Part shown: positions 1 through 5,054 of the stretch, in pieces
Layout of the letters: each line of letters starts with the position of its first letter
How positions within the stretch are numbered: the first letter of the stretch is position 1
Source: Lachnospiraceae bacterium
GTDB lineage: Bacteria > Bacillota_A > Clostridia > Lachnospirales > Lachnospiraceae
Reading direction: 5' to 3'
NCBI GenBank assembly: GCA_017614185.1
Contig: JAGACI010000269.1
Coordinates: forward strand, 1-5,054
Length of the DNA stretch: 5,054 nucleotides
The notes under the pieces: model-generated
Seen by the model: only the letters and a program-made list of their open reading frames with translations
Databases searched by the model: none
What the model was told of the DNA's origin: nothing
Made by a program: the position numbers and the translations under genes

Positions 1-291
1 AAAGGCGTTTTGCCGGAGGCTTTCTTTGTAGCCAGTGACCATATGGCAATCGGAGCATTGAGATCATTTTTTGACCTGGGTCTTTCGGTTCCCAAAGATA
101 TCGCTGTTATAGGTCTTTCGAATATCGAGCTTTCCAAGTATTCGAACCCGCCTCTTACTACCATCTCGCTTCCAATAGAAGAGATGGGACAGGTAGCCGC
201 CAACGTTTTGTTTGAAAGAATTGCAGGCGACACAACTCCAACAAAGATAGTAACCTTGGGCTGCGAAGTAGTTGAGCGCTCAAGCACATAG
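1..291 (+). CDS. LacI/GalR-family transcriptional regulator, C-terminal fragment (cut by window edge)
   Basis: This is the last 96 residues of a sugar-responsive DNA-binding repressor. The open frame runs in from base 1 and ends at TAG 289-291. The fragment covers the end of the periplasmic-binding-protein-like effector domain. The family motif FVASDHMAIGALR lies near the start, followed by a VIGLSNIE strand and the SNPPLTTISLP segment that lines the ligand cleft and dimer surface in LacI/GalR proteins. It aligns without gaps to residues 245-340 of the complete regulator at 2207-3232, with about 69 of 96 residues identical by hand count, so the two are close paralogues. The TTG at base 10 lies inside the conserved domain and is not a start. 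The DNA-binding part lies outside the window. The gene converges on the binding-protein gene at 381-1877. Its ligand is unknown, and a carbohydrate is inferred from the family and the neighbour. Confidence 0.93.
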   Translation, partial: KGVLPEAFFVASDHMAIGALRSFFDLGLSVPKDIAVIGLSNIELSKYSNPPLTTISLPIEEMGQVAANVLFERIAGDTTPTKIVTLGCEVVERSST

Positions 292-314
292 CAAAGTGTA
301 ATACCCTCCAAACA

Positions 315-349
315 TTAAGGGGCGAAGGAAAAATTCCTTCGCCCCTTAA
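315..349. terminator. Bidirectional hairpin terminator between convergent genes
   Basis: A perfect 16-bp inverted repeat (arms 315-330 and 334-349, AAA loop on the plus strand) sits between the regulator stop at 291 and the lipoprotein-gene stop at 381. The stem is GC-rich in its middle with A/T at both ends, so it can fold in either transcript. Neither side has a long pure T run, only TTAAAT or TTAATG, so termination efficiency is uncertain. Position and symmetry suit a shared terminator for both convergent genes. Confidence 0.85.
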
Positions 350-380
350 ATAATCTATCATCCTTGGAAGCAATATCCAA

Positions 381-1877
381 TTAGTGTTTGTATCCGTTTG
401 CAGCAAAGTACTCGTCAAGCTGACGCTGAACCTCTGCTACGTACTCGTCGATACCCGCATCCTTAAGTTCCTGAAGAGCCTGAGGATAGTTCTCGTCAAA
501 GTCAACATAACCGTAAAGGATGGGAGCCATTCTTACGCCCATAACTTCTGCGATGTTTGTCTCGATTTCAAGAACCTTTGAGTTGTCAAAGTGGAATGCG
601 ATAACGTCAGATGTCTTGGCATCATCATCCCAATGTGTGTACATATCGATGAACTCATCAGATACGTCTGAAGGGAATACTGTATAGTTGGAGTTTCTGA
701 ACATCCACTCATAGAAGTATCCTTCGAAAGCAGGATCCTTAAGAACAAGTCTGTCGTTCTCGATGGTGTAGTTTTCACCTTCGGGTCCGTATAAGCAGTA
801 GAGATAATGCTCCTGAGTCTGATATAACCAGTTGACAAACTTCATAGCGCCTGCAGGGTTCTTTGCGCAGTAAGGAATCTGGAGACACTCACCGCCGCAA
901 GCTGTGATGTACTTATCATCTTCAGGGCTTAAAATATATGACTTAAGAACTGCATCGGGTGCATTCTGACGAACTGAGTTGATCTGCTCGTTCTCTTTTC
1001 CAAGAGATCCCTCAATCCAGAGGTATGTACCCTGCTGTAAACGATGTTCTCTCTCAGAGTAGTTTGTTGTAAGTTCTTCTCTGTAGAGCCCCTGCTCGTA
1101 CATGCTTCTGTTGAACTCAGCAACCTTCTTGAAAGCATCTGTCTCAAAATAGCTGTATGCCTTTCTTGACTCCTCGCCGTAAACAACCGACTCAGCGTAT
1201 GCGCACCATGTAAGCTGCTCATCCTCGAATGCTCTAGTTAAGGGCTTGAAGATTACGTCTGCAGGACCGTTCATCTCAGGGCACTGCTCAGCAGATCTCT
1301 TAGCGAACTCTCTTAAATCTTCGGGAGTCTTAACTTCTGTCATTCCAACCTTTTCAAGGATATCCTGTCTTAAGCACACAAACTGTAACATACAGCTTGA
1401 GGGAGCGTAAGCTGAAGGAATACCATACTGAATGCCGTCTACAACGCCGCCTGCCATCTGTGACTCAGGAATAACTTTTAACATATCCTGGCAGTACTCT
1501 TTGATTAAATCATCAAGAGGCTGGCACTGTGTCTTGTTAACACGTGTTGAGAAGTCGCCCATGCCGTCCCAGTAAAGGTCAACTGTCTCGCCTGCCGCGA
1601 ACATGATGTCTTTCTGCTCCCAGTAAACATCCCAACCTTTATAGATGAGTTTCAGGTTAATTCCAAGTTCCTCATTAAGACGAGGATTAAGCTGATTGTC
1701 AATGAAGTTCTCCATCGCATCGGTTTCTTCACCTGGATAAAGGATAACTACTTCTTCAATCTCGCCTTTGGATCCGGAGCTGCCTGAACCGGAAGCTGAT
1801 CCGCTTGTTCCGCCACAGCCCGCAAGACATGAAACAGTCAATGCAGCTGCAAGGAGCAATGATAACTTTTTCTTCAT
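381..1877 (-). CDS. Extracellular solute-binding lipoprotein of a carbohydrate ABC importer (LplA/LipO-like)
   Basis: This 498-residue protein is predicted to be anchored to the outer face of the cell membrane, where it would bind an oligosaccharide or related solute and deliver it to an ABC permease. Residues 1-20 are a lipoprotein signal peptide (MKKK, a hydrophobic core, then lipobox LAGC), with Cys21 as the lipidated residue. Residues 22-38 form a Gly/Ser linker. The body is a family 1 type binding fold. The C-terminal part, from about the NWLYQTQEHYLYCLYGPEG stretch (349-367) to the end, resembles the DUF3502/LipO C-terminal domain, including the final DAGIDEYVAEVQRQLDEY (473-490). The length is close to B. 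subtilis LplA (about 500). The start chosen is the ATG at 1877, because an AGGGGG site lies 7 bases upstream and the signal peptide begins there. An in-frame ATG at 1919 would add 14 unlikely residues. No permease or ATPase gene is adjacent. The divergent LacI-type gene at 2207 is the likely regulator. The substrate cannot be read from the sequence. Confidence 0.92.
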   Translation of the reverse strand: MKKKLSLLLAAALTVSCLAGCGGTSGSASGSGSSGSKGEIEEVVILYPGEETDAMENFIDNQLNPRLNEELGINLKLIYKGWDVYWEQKDIMFAAGETVDLYWDGMGDFSTRVNKTQCQPLDDLIKEYCQDMLKVIPESQMAGGVVDGIQYGIPSAYAPSSCMLQFVCLRQDILEKVGMTEVKTPEDLREFAKRSAEQCPEMNGPADVIFKPLTRAFEDEQLTWCAYAESVVYGEESRKAYSYFETDAFKKVAEFNRSMYEQGLYREELTTNYSEREHRLQQGTYLWIEGSLGKENEQINSVRQNAPDAVLKSYILSPEDDKYITACGGECLQIPYCAKNPAGAMKFVNWLYQTQEHYLYCLYGPEGENYTIENDRLVLKDPAFEGYFYEWMFRNSNYTVFPSDVSDEFIDMYTHWDDDAKTSDVIAFHFDNSKVLEIETNIAEVMGVRMAPILYGYVDFDENYPQALQELKDAGIDEYVAEVQRQLDEYFAANGYKH

Positions 1878-1884
1878 TTGTGAT

Positions 1885-1890
1885 CCCCCT
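1885..1890 (-). promoter_or_regulatory. Ribosome binding site that fixes the lipoprotein start
   Basis: On the minus strand AAAAGGGGGATCACAAATG places an AGGGGG Shine-Dalgarno sequence 7 bases before the ATG at 1877. No comparable site precedes the longer in-frame start at 1919, so the shorter protein is preferred. Confidence 0.85.
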
Positions 1891-1914
1891 TTTAGGAATT
1901 TGATATTATTTTTC

Positions 1915-1929
1915 ATCACACCTGGTGAT
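1915..1929. repeat. Short inverted repeat in the lipoprotein-gene leader
   Basis: ATCAC (1915-1919) and GTGAT (1925-1929) form a perfect 5-bp inverted repeat with a 5-base gap, about 40 bases upstream of the lipoprotein start. It could be a small RNA hairpin or a half-site pair for a regulator. It is short enough that chance cannot be excluded. Confidence 0.35.
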
Positions 1930-1944
1930 TCGTTACGTCGACGC

Positions 1945-1967
1945 TAATGCATGATTTTGTTGCATTA
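1945..1967. repeat. 7-bp inverted repeat, possible operator or leader hairpin
   Basis: TAATGCA (1945-1951) and TGCATTA (1961-1967) are perfect reverse complements separated by 9 bases. The element lies in the transcribed leader of the lipoprotein gene if the promoter at 2009-2037 is correct. It could fold in the RNA or serve as an operator for one of the LacI-family proteins. It overlaps the GTTGC box at 1959-1963, so the two elements may be one site. Confidence 0.5.
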
Positions 1968-2003
1968 TTTGCTTTTGTTGCACCATTGTGTTGCGTCGTT
2001 GCG
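1955..2003. repeat. Cluster of four directly repeated GTTGC boxes
   Basis: The decamer TTTTGTTGCA occurs at 1955-1964 and again at 1973-1982, spaced 18 bases. It is followed by GTTGCG at 1990-1995 and at 1998-2003, spaced 8 bases. A fifth GTTGC lies at 2114-2118, just upstream of the regulator -35. The cluster starts at or just downstream of the predicted transcription start of the lipoprotein gene (about 2002). GCAA/TTGC half-sites occur in operators of several LacI-family proteins, such as PurR, so protein binding is plausible. No protein is shown to bind here. Confidence 0.5.
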
Positions 2004-2008
2004 TAATC

Positions 2009-2037
2009 ATAATAACACTATTTGTTTTGTTGTTCAA
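2009..2037 (-). promoter_or_regulatory. Sigma-A-type promoter for the lipoprotein gene
   Basis: On the minus strand TTGAAC (2037-2032) and TATTAT (2014-2009) are separated by 17 bases. The -10 matches the consensus at 5 of 6 positions and the -35 at 4 of 6. Transcription would begin near 2002, giving a leader of about 125 bases that contains the GTTGC boxes and the inverted repeats. Confidence 0.6.
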
Positions 2038-2111
2038 TGTGGGCTTTTGCTAATTTTGAAATAAAATTTTTGTGAAAAAAGCACAATGTTGGTTTCGCAA
2101 ATATCGTCATG

Positions 2112-2166
2112 TTGTTGCGTTGACAGCGAAACAAACATGGTGTATCATTACGTTGAACTACGAAAC
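2112..2166. promoter_or_regulatory. Paired operator-like elements over the -35 and start point of the regulator promoter
   Basis: CGTTGA-CAG-CGAAAC (2118-2132) and CGTTGA-ACTA-CGAAAC (2151-2166) are two copies of the same bipartite element, about 33 bases or three helical turns apart. The first covers the -35 and extends to an inverted repeat, TTGTTGCG (2112-2119) against CGAAACAA (2127-2134), with 7 of 8 bases paired and a 7-base gap. The second covers the predicted start point. This placement is typical of autorepression. It is inferred that the product of the gene at 2207, or its paralogue, binds here. Confidence 0.5.
2120..2148 (+). promoter_or_regulatory. Sigma-A-type promoter for the complete LacI-family gene
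   Basis: A perfect TTGACA (2120-2125) is followed after 17 bases by TATCAT (2143-2148), 5 of 6 matches to TATAAT. The start point would be near 2155, leaving a leader of about 52 bases before the ATG at 2207. The -35 hexamer lies inside an imperfect inverted repeat (2112-2119 against 2127-2134), which suggests repression by blocking RNA polymerase. Confidence 0.75.
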
Positions 2167-2195
2167 TAGGGGATTTCCTTATTAGTGTAAATTGC

Positions 2196-2200
2196 GGGGA
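2196..2200 (+). promoter_or_regulatory. Ribosome binding site of the complete LacI-family gene
   Basis: GGGGA ends 6 bases before the ATG at 2207. It is a weaker match than the sites of the two other complete genes. An in-frame TGA at 2201-2203 rules out any start farther upstream, so the ATG at 2207 is well determined. Confidence 0.65.
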
Positions 2201-2206
2201 TGACAC

Positions 2207-3232
2207 ATGAGTACAATACGAGAAGTCGCTGCACTGGCAAATGTGTCTGCAGCAACGGTATCGAGGGTTATTAATCACGATACAAAATATAAGATGACGG
2301 ACGAAACCATAGAGAGGGTCTGGAAAGCGGTTGCTGAGCTTAACTATAAGGCTCCCACATCCTCCCATGAGCAGATGCAGTATCTGCAAAAAGGTGCTTT
2401 GAGCGATACATCCGTCAAAAAGATAGGGTGTATTTTAAACATCCAGGGCGGCAAATATACTGATCCCTACTATCTTGCCATACTCTCCGGCTTTGAGAAA
2501 TCACTTATGGAGAAAGGCTTTGAAGTTTCCTTCATAAGAACGGTTGCCGAATTAGAGAATCCTCTTATTTTATATAAGACATTCGACGAGCCGGTATGCG
2601 GAGTCATCATTATGAACACTCTCGCAGAGGAAACCTTCAGTTTTATCAAGAAGAAAACTCCCCACATTGTGGGTATAGATACAACTCACACAGATATCGA
2701 CAACATAGCCTATGACCACTACGGAGCCGCCTTCATGGCAGTTAAGCATCTTAAGGACTGTGGCTATAAGAGAATCGGTTTTATCGGAGGCTCATCTTAC
2801 GAGATGAAGACAAGCCGAAGATTCAACGGTTACTATTCCGCATTGCACTGTTATGATCTGGAATTCAATCCCGATTGGGTTTTGTGCAGTGAATGGGACG
2901 AGGATAAGTGCGCGGAGGTTATAAAGGAAGCCTACAAGAAAGGCAAGCTTCCCGATGCCTTCTTCGTAGCCAGCGACTTAATGGCAATCGGAGCGTTGCG
3001 TACACTTTACGAACTCGGGATTTCTGTTCCCGATGAAATGGGTGTCATCGGTCTTTCAAACATCGAGATATCCAAGTATTCAAATCCTCCCCTCTCGACC
3101 ATTTCACTTCCTATTCACGAAATGGGTCGTGTGGCAGCGAATGTTCTCCTCGACAGAATTGCAGGAGACGACACCCCCTATAAGGTTGTAACCTTAAGGG
3201 CATCATTACTTAAGCGTTCGAGTACTTTATAA
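2207..3232 (+). CDS. LacI/GalR-family transcriptional regulator, EbgR-like, divergent from the lipoprotein gene
   Basis: This is a 341-residue sugar-responsive DNA-binding protein, probably a repressor. Residues 1-47 are the LacI-type helix-turn-helix, IREVAALANVSAATVSRVIN, with recognition helix SAATVSRVIN (14-23). The effector domain begins near KKIGCILN (71-78). It carries TDPYYLAILSGFE (85-97), a GYKRIGFIGG core (186-195), FVASDLMAIGALR (253-265) and SNPPLSTISLP (292-302). The overall pattern, including the DPYYLAI and FVASD.MAIG motifs, recalls E. coli EbgR. The linker between the two domains lacks the usual PN..A..L hinge signature and is about 12 residues longer than in LacI. The gene is divergent from the binding-protein gene across a 329-base control region and probably regulates it and itself. 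The last dozen residues (VTLRASLLKRSSTL) depart from the paralogue at 1-291 more than the preceding region does. The ligand is unknown. Confidence 0.94.
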   Translation: MSTIREVAALANVSAATVSRVINHDTKYKMTDETIERVWKAVAELNYKAPTSSHEQMQYLQKGALSDTSVKKIGCILNIQGGKYTDPYYLAILSGFEKSLMEKGFEVSFIRTVAELENPLILYKTFDEPVCGVIIMNTLAEETFSFIKKKTPHIVGIDTTHTDIDNIAYDHYGAAFMAVKHLKDCGYKRIGFIGGSSYEMKTSRRFNGYYSALHCYDLEFNPDWVLCSEWDEDKCAEVIKEAYKKGKLPDAFFVASDLMAIGALRTLYELGISVPDEMGVIGLSNIEISKYSNPPLSTISLPIHEMGRVAANVLLDRIAGDDTPYKVVTLRASLLKRSSTL

Positions 3233-3262
3233 TATAATATCTCCCTAATATTAATATCGTAG

Positions 3263-3304
3263 AAAGCACAAGGCATGGAACGGGTACCATATCTTGTGCT
3301 TTTT
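3263..3304 (+). terminator. Rho-independent terminator after the LacI-family gene
   Basis: AAAGCACAAG (3263-3272) pairs with CTTGTGCTTT (3293-3302), and the run of T spans 3300-3304. The 20-base loop has its own partial pairing (ATGG 3275-3278 with CCAT 3287-3290). It begins about 30 bases after the stop at 3232 and ends just before the next promoter, so it separates the regulator from the permease gene. Confidence 0.82.
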
Positions 3305-3307
3305 ATG

Positions 3308-3337
3308 TTGACTAAATACAACATATTCTGCTATTAT
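3308..3337 (+). promoter_or_regulatory. Sigma-A-type promoter for the purine permease gene
   Basis: TTGACT (3308-3313) and TATTAT (3332-3337) are 18 bases apart, each 5 of 6 matches to consensus. The start point would be near 3344, leaving a leader of only about 40 bases. That leader contains a weak 5-bp hairpin (TTTGT 3347-3351 with ACAAA 3356-3360) but is too short for a purine riboswitch aptamer. Confidence 0.7.
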
Positions 3338-3370
3338 TGATACGGATTTGTTTATACAAACTACATATTT

Positions 3371-3377
3371 AAGGAGG
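3371..3377 (+). promoter_or_regulatory. Strong ribosome binding site deciding the GTG start of the permease gene
   Basis: AAGGAGG is a near-perfect Shine-Dalgarno sequence ending 8 bases before GTG 3386-3388. It supports GTG as the start, which also gives the N-terminus FEKFFKLKENG that is normal for this permease family. Confidence 0.9.
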
Positions 3378-3385
3378 GATTTTCA

Positions 3386-4822
3386 GTGTTTGAAAAGTTT
3401 TTTAAACTGAAGGAAAATGGCTCCGATGTAAGAACCGAGATCATAGCGGGACTCACAACCTTTATGACAATGGCTTACATCATCGCTCTTAACCCGAACC
3501 TTCTTACCGGATTCGGTGCCGAAGGTGCCGAGCTTTGGAACGGCGTTTTCCTTTCAACATGTATCGCATCGGCAGTCGGAATGTTCTGCATGGCTTTCCT
3601 TGCAAACAAGCCCTTTGCCCTTGCACCCGGAATGGGTCTTAACTCATTCTTCGCCGTAGTAGTAGGTAACCTCGTTGCCATTACAGGTCTTACCTATCTT
3701 GAGTGCTACCAGGCAGCTCTTTGGATCATCTTAATCGAGGGTATCGTTTTCATCATTCTCTCTGTATTGAAAGTTCGTCAGAAGATTGTAGAAGCTATTC
3801 CCCTCTCCATCAGAATGGGAATCACACCCGCAATCGGCCTTATGCTTATGAACATTGGCTTTGGCTCAAATGCAGGTATCTATTCTGAAACAGGCGGTCC
3901 TTTCTACGCATTGAGAGATTTCTTCGGTTCTCTTACACCTTCAGTAGCACAGAGCTCCATGGGTTCAGGCTACGGAATGATGGTACTTACCGTTGTTACA
4001 ATGTTCGTGGGAATCATTGCAATCGTTCTTTTAAGCCACAAGAAGGTTAAAGGTGCCGTACTCTTTGGCATGCTCATCGCATCCATAGTTTACTGGGCAG
4101 GTGAGGCAATCTTCTTTGCCACCAATCCTTTCGCTCCTCTTGCTACAGCTAACTGGCTGCCTCCTTTTAAGGATATGGCTTCCACAACTCTCTTTAAGTT
4201 CAACGGAACCACATGGCAGAACTTCATCAACATCGGATGGTTTACAGTTCTTACACTTATCGTTACATTCTGCATCATTGATATGTTCGATACAATCGGA
4301 ACCTTAGTTGGTACAGCAGAGCGTGCAGGTATGCTTGATAAGGACGGCAACATGCCTCAGATGAAGGAAGCTCTTCTTTCAGATGCTATCGGTACAGTAG
4401 CAGGTGCCTGCACAGGTACTTCCACAGTTACCACATTCGTTGAGTCAGCATCAGGCGTTGAGGAAGGCGGACGTACAGGTCTTACCGCTTTCACAACCGG
4501 TATCCTCTTCCTTGCTTGCATGTTCATCTCACCCATCGCAGGAATTATTCCTCCCGCAGCTACATCAGCAGCCCTCATCTATGTCGGCGTATTGATGCTT
4601 TGCGGACTTAAGAATATTGATTTCTCAGATATTACACAGACACTTCCCGTTTCCGTAATGCTCATCGCAATGCCTGTTTCAGGTTCCATCGGACACGGTA
4701 TCGGTCTTGGTCTTATCTGCCACACAATCATCAAAGTCTTCACAGGAAAGGCAAAGGAAGTTTCCATACTCACATATGTATTGTCCTTGATCTTCCTTGT
4801 TAAGTTCTTCCTGGCTTTGTAA
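3386..4822 (+). CDS. pbuG: NCS2/AzgA-family purine permease (guanine/hypoxanthine type, PbuG-like)
   Basis: This 478-residue integral membrane protein is predicted to import purine bases, probably guanine and hypoxanthine, by proton symport for nucleotide salvage. The N-terminus FFKLKENGSDVRTEIIAGLTTFMTMAYIIALNP is diagnostic of the AzgA branch. APGMGLNSFF (80-89) carries the Gly84/Asn86 pair of the third membrane segment. DMFDTIGTLVG (299-309) supplies Asp299 and Asp302, and TTFVESASGVEEGGRTG (349-365) supplies Glu353. These correspond in motif and spacing to residues reported as critical in fungal AzgA, so the key substrate-binding positions are intact. The many hydrophobic stretches fit the 14-helix fold of the superfamily. 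It is about 40 residues longer than B. subtilis PbuG, probably in loops around 165-195 and 245-280. The GTG start is set by AAGGAGG 8 bases upstream. It has its own promoter and terminators on both sides, so it is a single-gene unit unrelated to the sugar genes. Adenine specificity cannot be excluded from sequence, so the symbol is by family resemblance. Confidence 0.94.
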   Translation: MFEKFFKLKENGSDVRTEIIAGLTTFMTMAYIIALNPNLLTGFGAEGAELWNGVFLSTCIASAVGMFCMAFLANKPFALAPGMGLNSFFAVVVGNLVAITGLTYLECYQAALWIILIEGIVFIILSVLKVRQKIVEAIPLSIRMGITPAIGLMLMNIGFGSNAGIYSETGGPFYALRDFFGSLTPSVAQSSMGSGYGMMVLTVVTMFVGIIAIVLLSHKKVKGAVLFGMLIASIVYWAGEAIFFATNPFAPLATANWLPPFKDMASTTLFKFNGTTWQNFINIGWFTVLTLIVTFCIIDMFDTIGTLVGTAERAGMLDKDGNMPQMKEALLSDAIGTVAGACTGTSTVTTFVESASGVEEGGRTGLTAFTTGILFLACMFISPIAGIIPPAATSAALIYVGVLMLCGLKNIDFSDITQTLPVSVMLIAMPVSGSIGHGIGLGLICHTIIKVFTGKAKEVSILTYVLSLIFLVKFFLAL

Positions 4823-4835
4823 TATTTGCGTAATC

Positions 4836-4865
4836 AAGCCCCGGCAGGCTCCTGCCGGGGCTTTT
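4836..4865 (+). terminator. Strong rho-independent terminator after the permease gene
   Basis: AAGCCCCGGCAGG (4836-4848) and CCTGCCGGGGCTT (4851-4863) are perfect reverse complements around a CT centre, so the real fold is a 12-bp GC-rich stem with a GCTC loop. TTTTGTTTTG follows from 4862. It starts 14 bases after the stop at 4822. Confidence 0.95.
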
Positions 4866-4935
4866 GTTTTGTTCAATCTGGTGTTTCTCCCCTCGTACGC
4901 TTCTTCCCTCTCTCGTTTCTTCCCTTTATTTCGAG
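4866..4935. other. Pyrimidine-rich non-coding stretch
   Basis: Between the terminator and the first hairpin repeat the plus strand is mostly C and T, with repeated CTTCCC and TCTCTC runs. No ribosome binding site, plausible start or protein-like translation is seen on either strand. TACGCTTC at 4896-4903 resembles GACGCTTC at the end of the first repeat (4976-4983), so part of this stretch could be a decayed repeat unit, but the match is short. Confidence 0.5.
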
Positions 4936-4938
4936 CAT

Positions 4939-5047
4939 TATCATATAAATTTCCCTTTTATTTCTTGTTTTATATGACGCTTCACATCCCTCTTTTGGGC
5001 ACTATCATATAAATCCCCCTCTTTTTCCTGTTTTTATATGACACTCC
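4939..5047. repeat. Two tandem copies of a 64-bp-spaced hairpin repeat, possibly continuing past the window
   Basis: Copy one (4939-4983) and copy two (5003-5047) agree at 36 of 45 positions. Each contains the same inverted repeat: TCATATAAA (4941-4949 and 5005-5013) and TTTATATGA (4969-4977 and 5033-5041), with a 19-base pyrimidine-rich gap in both. All 18 arm bases are identical between copies, and seven of the nine differences fall in the gap. The sequence preceding each copy (GAGCATTA against GGGCACTA) and following it (GACGCTTC against GACACTCC) is also similar. No open reading frame with protein character overlaps. Its function is unknown; an interspersed or tandem hairpin element is the safest description. 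Confidence 0.8.
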
Positions 5048-5054
5048 TCACCTC

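Noticed and set aside
10..291. The left-edge frame as a short independent gene starting at TTG 10
   Set aside because: The frame is open from base 1 and aligns with the middle of a LacI-family effector domain, so it is a gene truncated by the window edge.
1878..1919. Longer lipoprotein start at 1919 adding 14 residues
   Set aside because: It would place a hydrophilic extension before the signal peptide and has no good ribosome binding site, whereas the ATG at 1877 has AGGGGG 7 bases upstream.
2018..2389. Minus-strand open frame across the divergent control region and the regulator's 5' end
   Set aside because: It overlaps the helix-turn-helix coding sequence and both promoters and resembles no family.
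3263..3304. Purine riboswitch expression platform ahead of the permease gene
   Set aside because: The hairpin lies upstream of the predicted permease promoter and close behind the regulator stop, and no aptamer core is seen, so it is the regulator's terminator.
3475..4773. Several open frames on both strands inside the permease gene
   Set aside because: They overlap a clearly conserved membrane-protein frame, have no supporting ribosome binding sites and give no recognisable domains.
4797..5012. Open frame overlapping the permease end, terminator and first hairpin repeat
   Set aside because: It spans a strong terminator and non-coding repeats, lacks a ribosome binding site and has low-complexity translation.
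4939..5047. Start of a CRISPR array
   Set aside because: The two units are imperfect (36 of 45), the supposed spacer is itself similar between copies, and there are no cas genes; a hairpin repeat explains it better.

Overview
The window looks like part of a chromosome from an anaerobic, moderate-GC Firmicute, most likely a Lachnospiraceae-type Clostridium. The evidence is the strong purine-rich ribosome binding sites, a Gly/Ser-rich lipoprotein linker after the signal peptide, an LplA-type sugar-binding lipoprotein paired with a LacI/EbgR-like regulator, and an AzgA-type purine permease of PbuG type. No rRNA, tRNA, transposase or CRISPR array is visible, and the genus cannot be fixed from this sequence alone.

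Layout. Bases 1-291 are the 3' end of a LacI-family regulator gene cut by the left edge. It converges on a minus-strand gene (381-1877) for an extracellular solute-binding lipoprotein, and a symmetrical hairpin terminator (315-349) lies between them. A 329-base divergent control region (1878-2206) separates the lipoprotein gene from a complete second LacI-family gene (2207-3232, plus strand). Each direction has a recognisable sigma-A promoter. The region also holds repeated GTTGC boxes, a 7-bp inverted repeat, and two copies of a CGTTGA/CGAAAC element placed over the -35 and the start point of the regulator promoter. After a rho-independent terminator comes an independent gene (3386-4822) for a guanine/hypoxanthine-type permease, with its own promoter and a strong terminator (4836-4865). 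The right end (about 4866-5054) is pyrimidine-rich non-coding DNA carrying two 64-bp-spaced copies of a hairpin-forming repeat that may continue outside the window.

How it works together. The lipoprotein would capture a carbohydrate outside the membrane for an ABC importer whose permease and ATPase genes are not in the window. The divergent regulator is the obvious candidate to control the lipoprotein gene and itself in response to a sugar. The left-edge regulator is about 72% identical to the second one over the shared 96 residues (hand count), so the locus appears to have arisen by duplication of a regulator or of a whole regulator/binding-protein module. The purine permease is a separate transcription unit for nucleobase salvage. 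I see no clearly new biological system. The least explained items are the operator-like repeats in the divergent region and the paired hairpin repeats at the right end.
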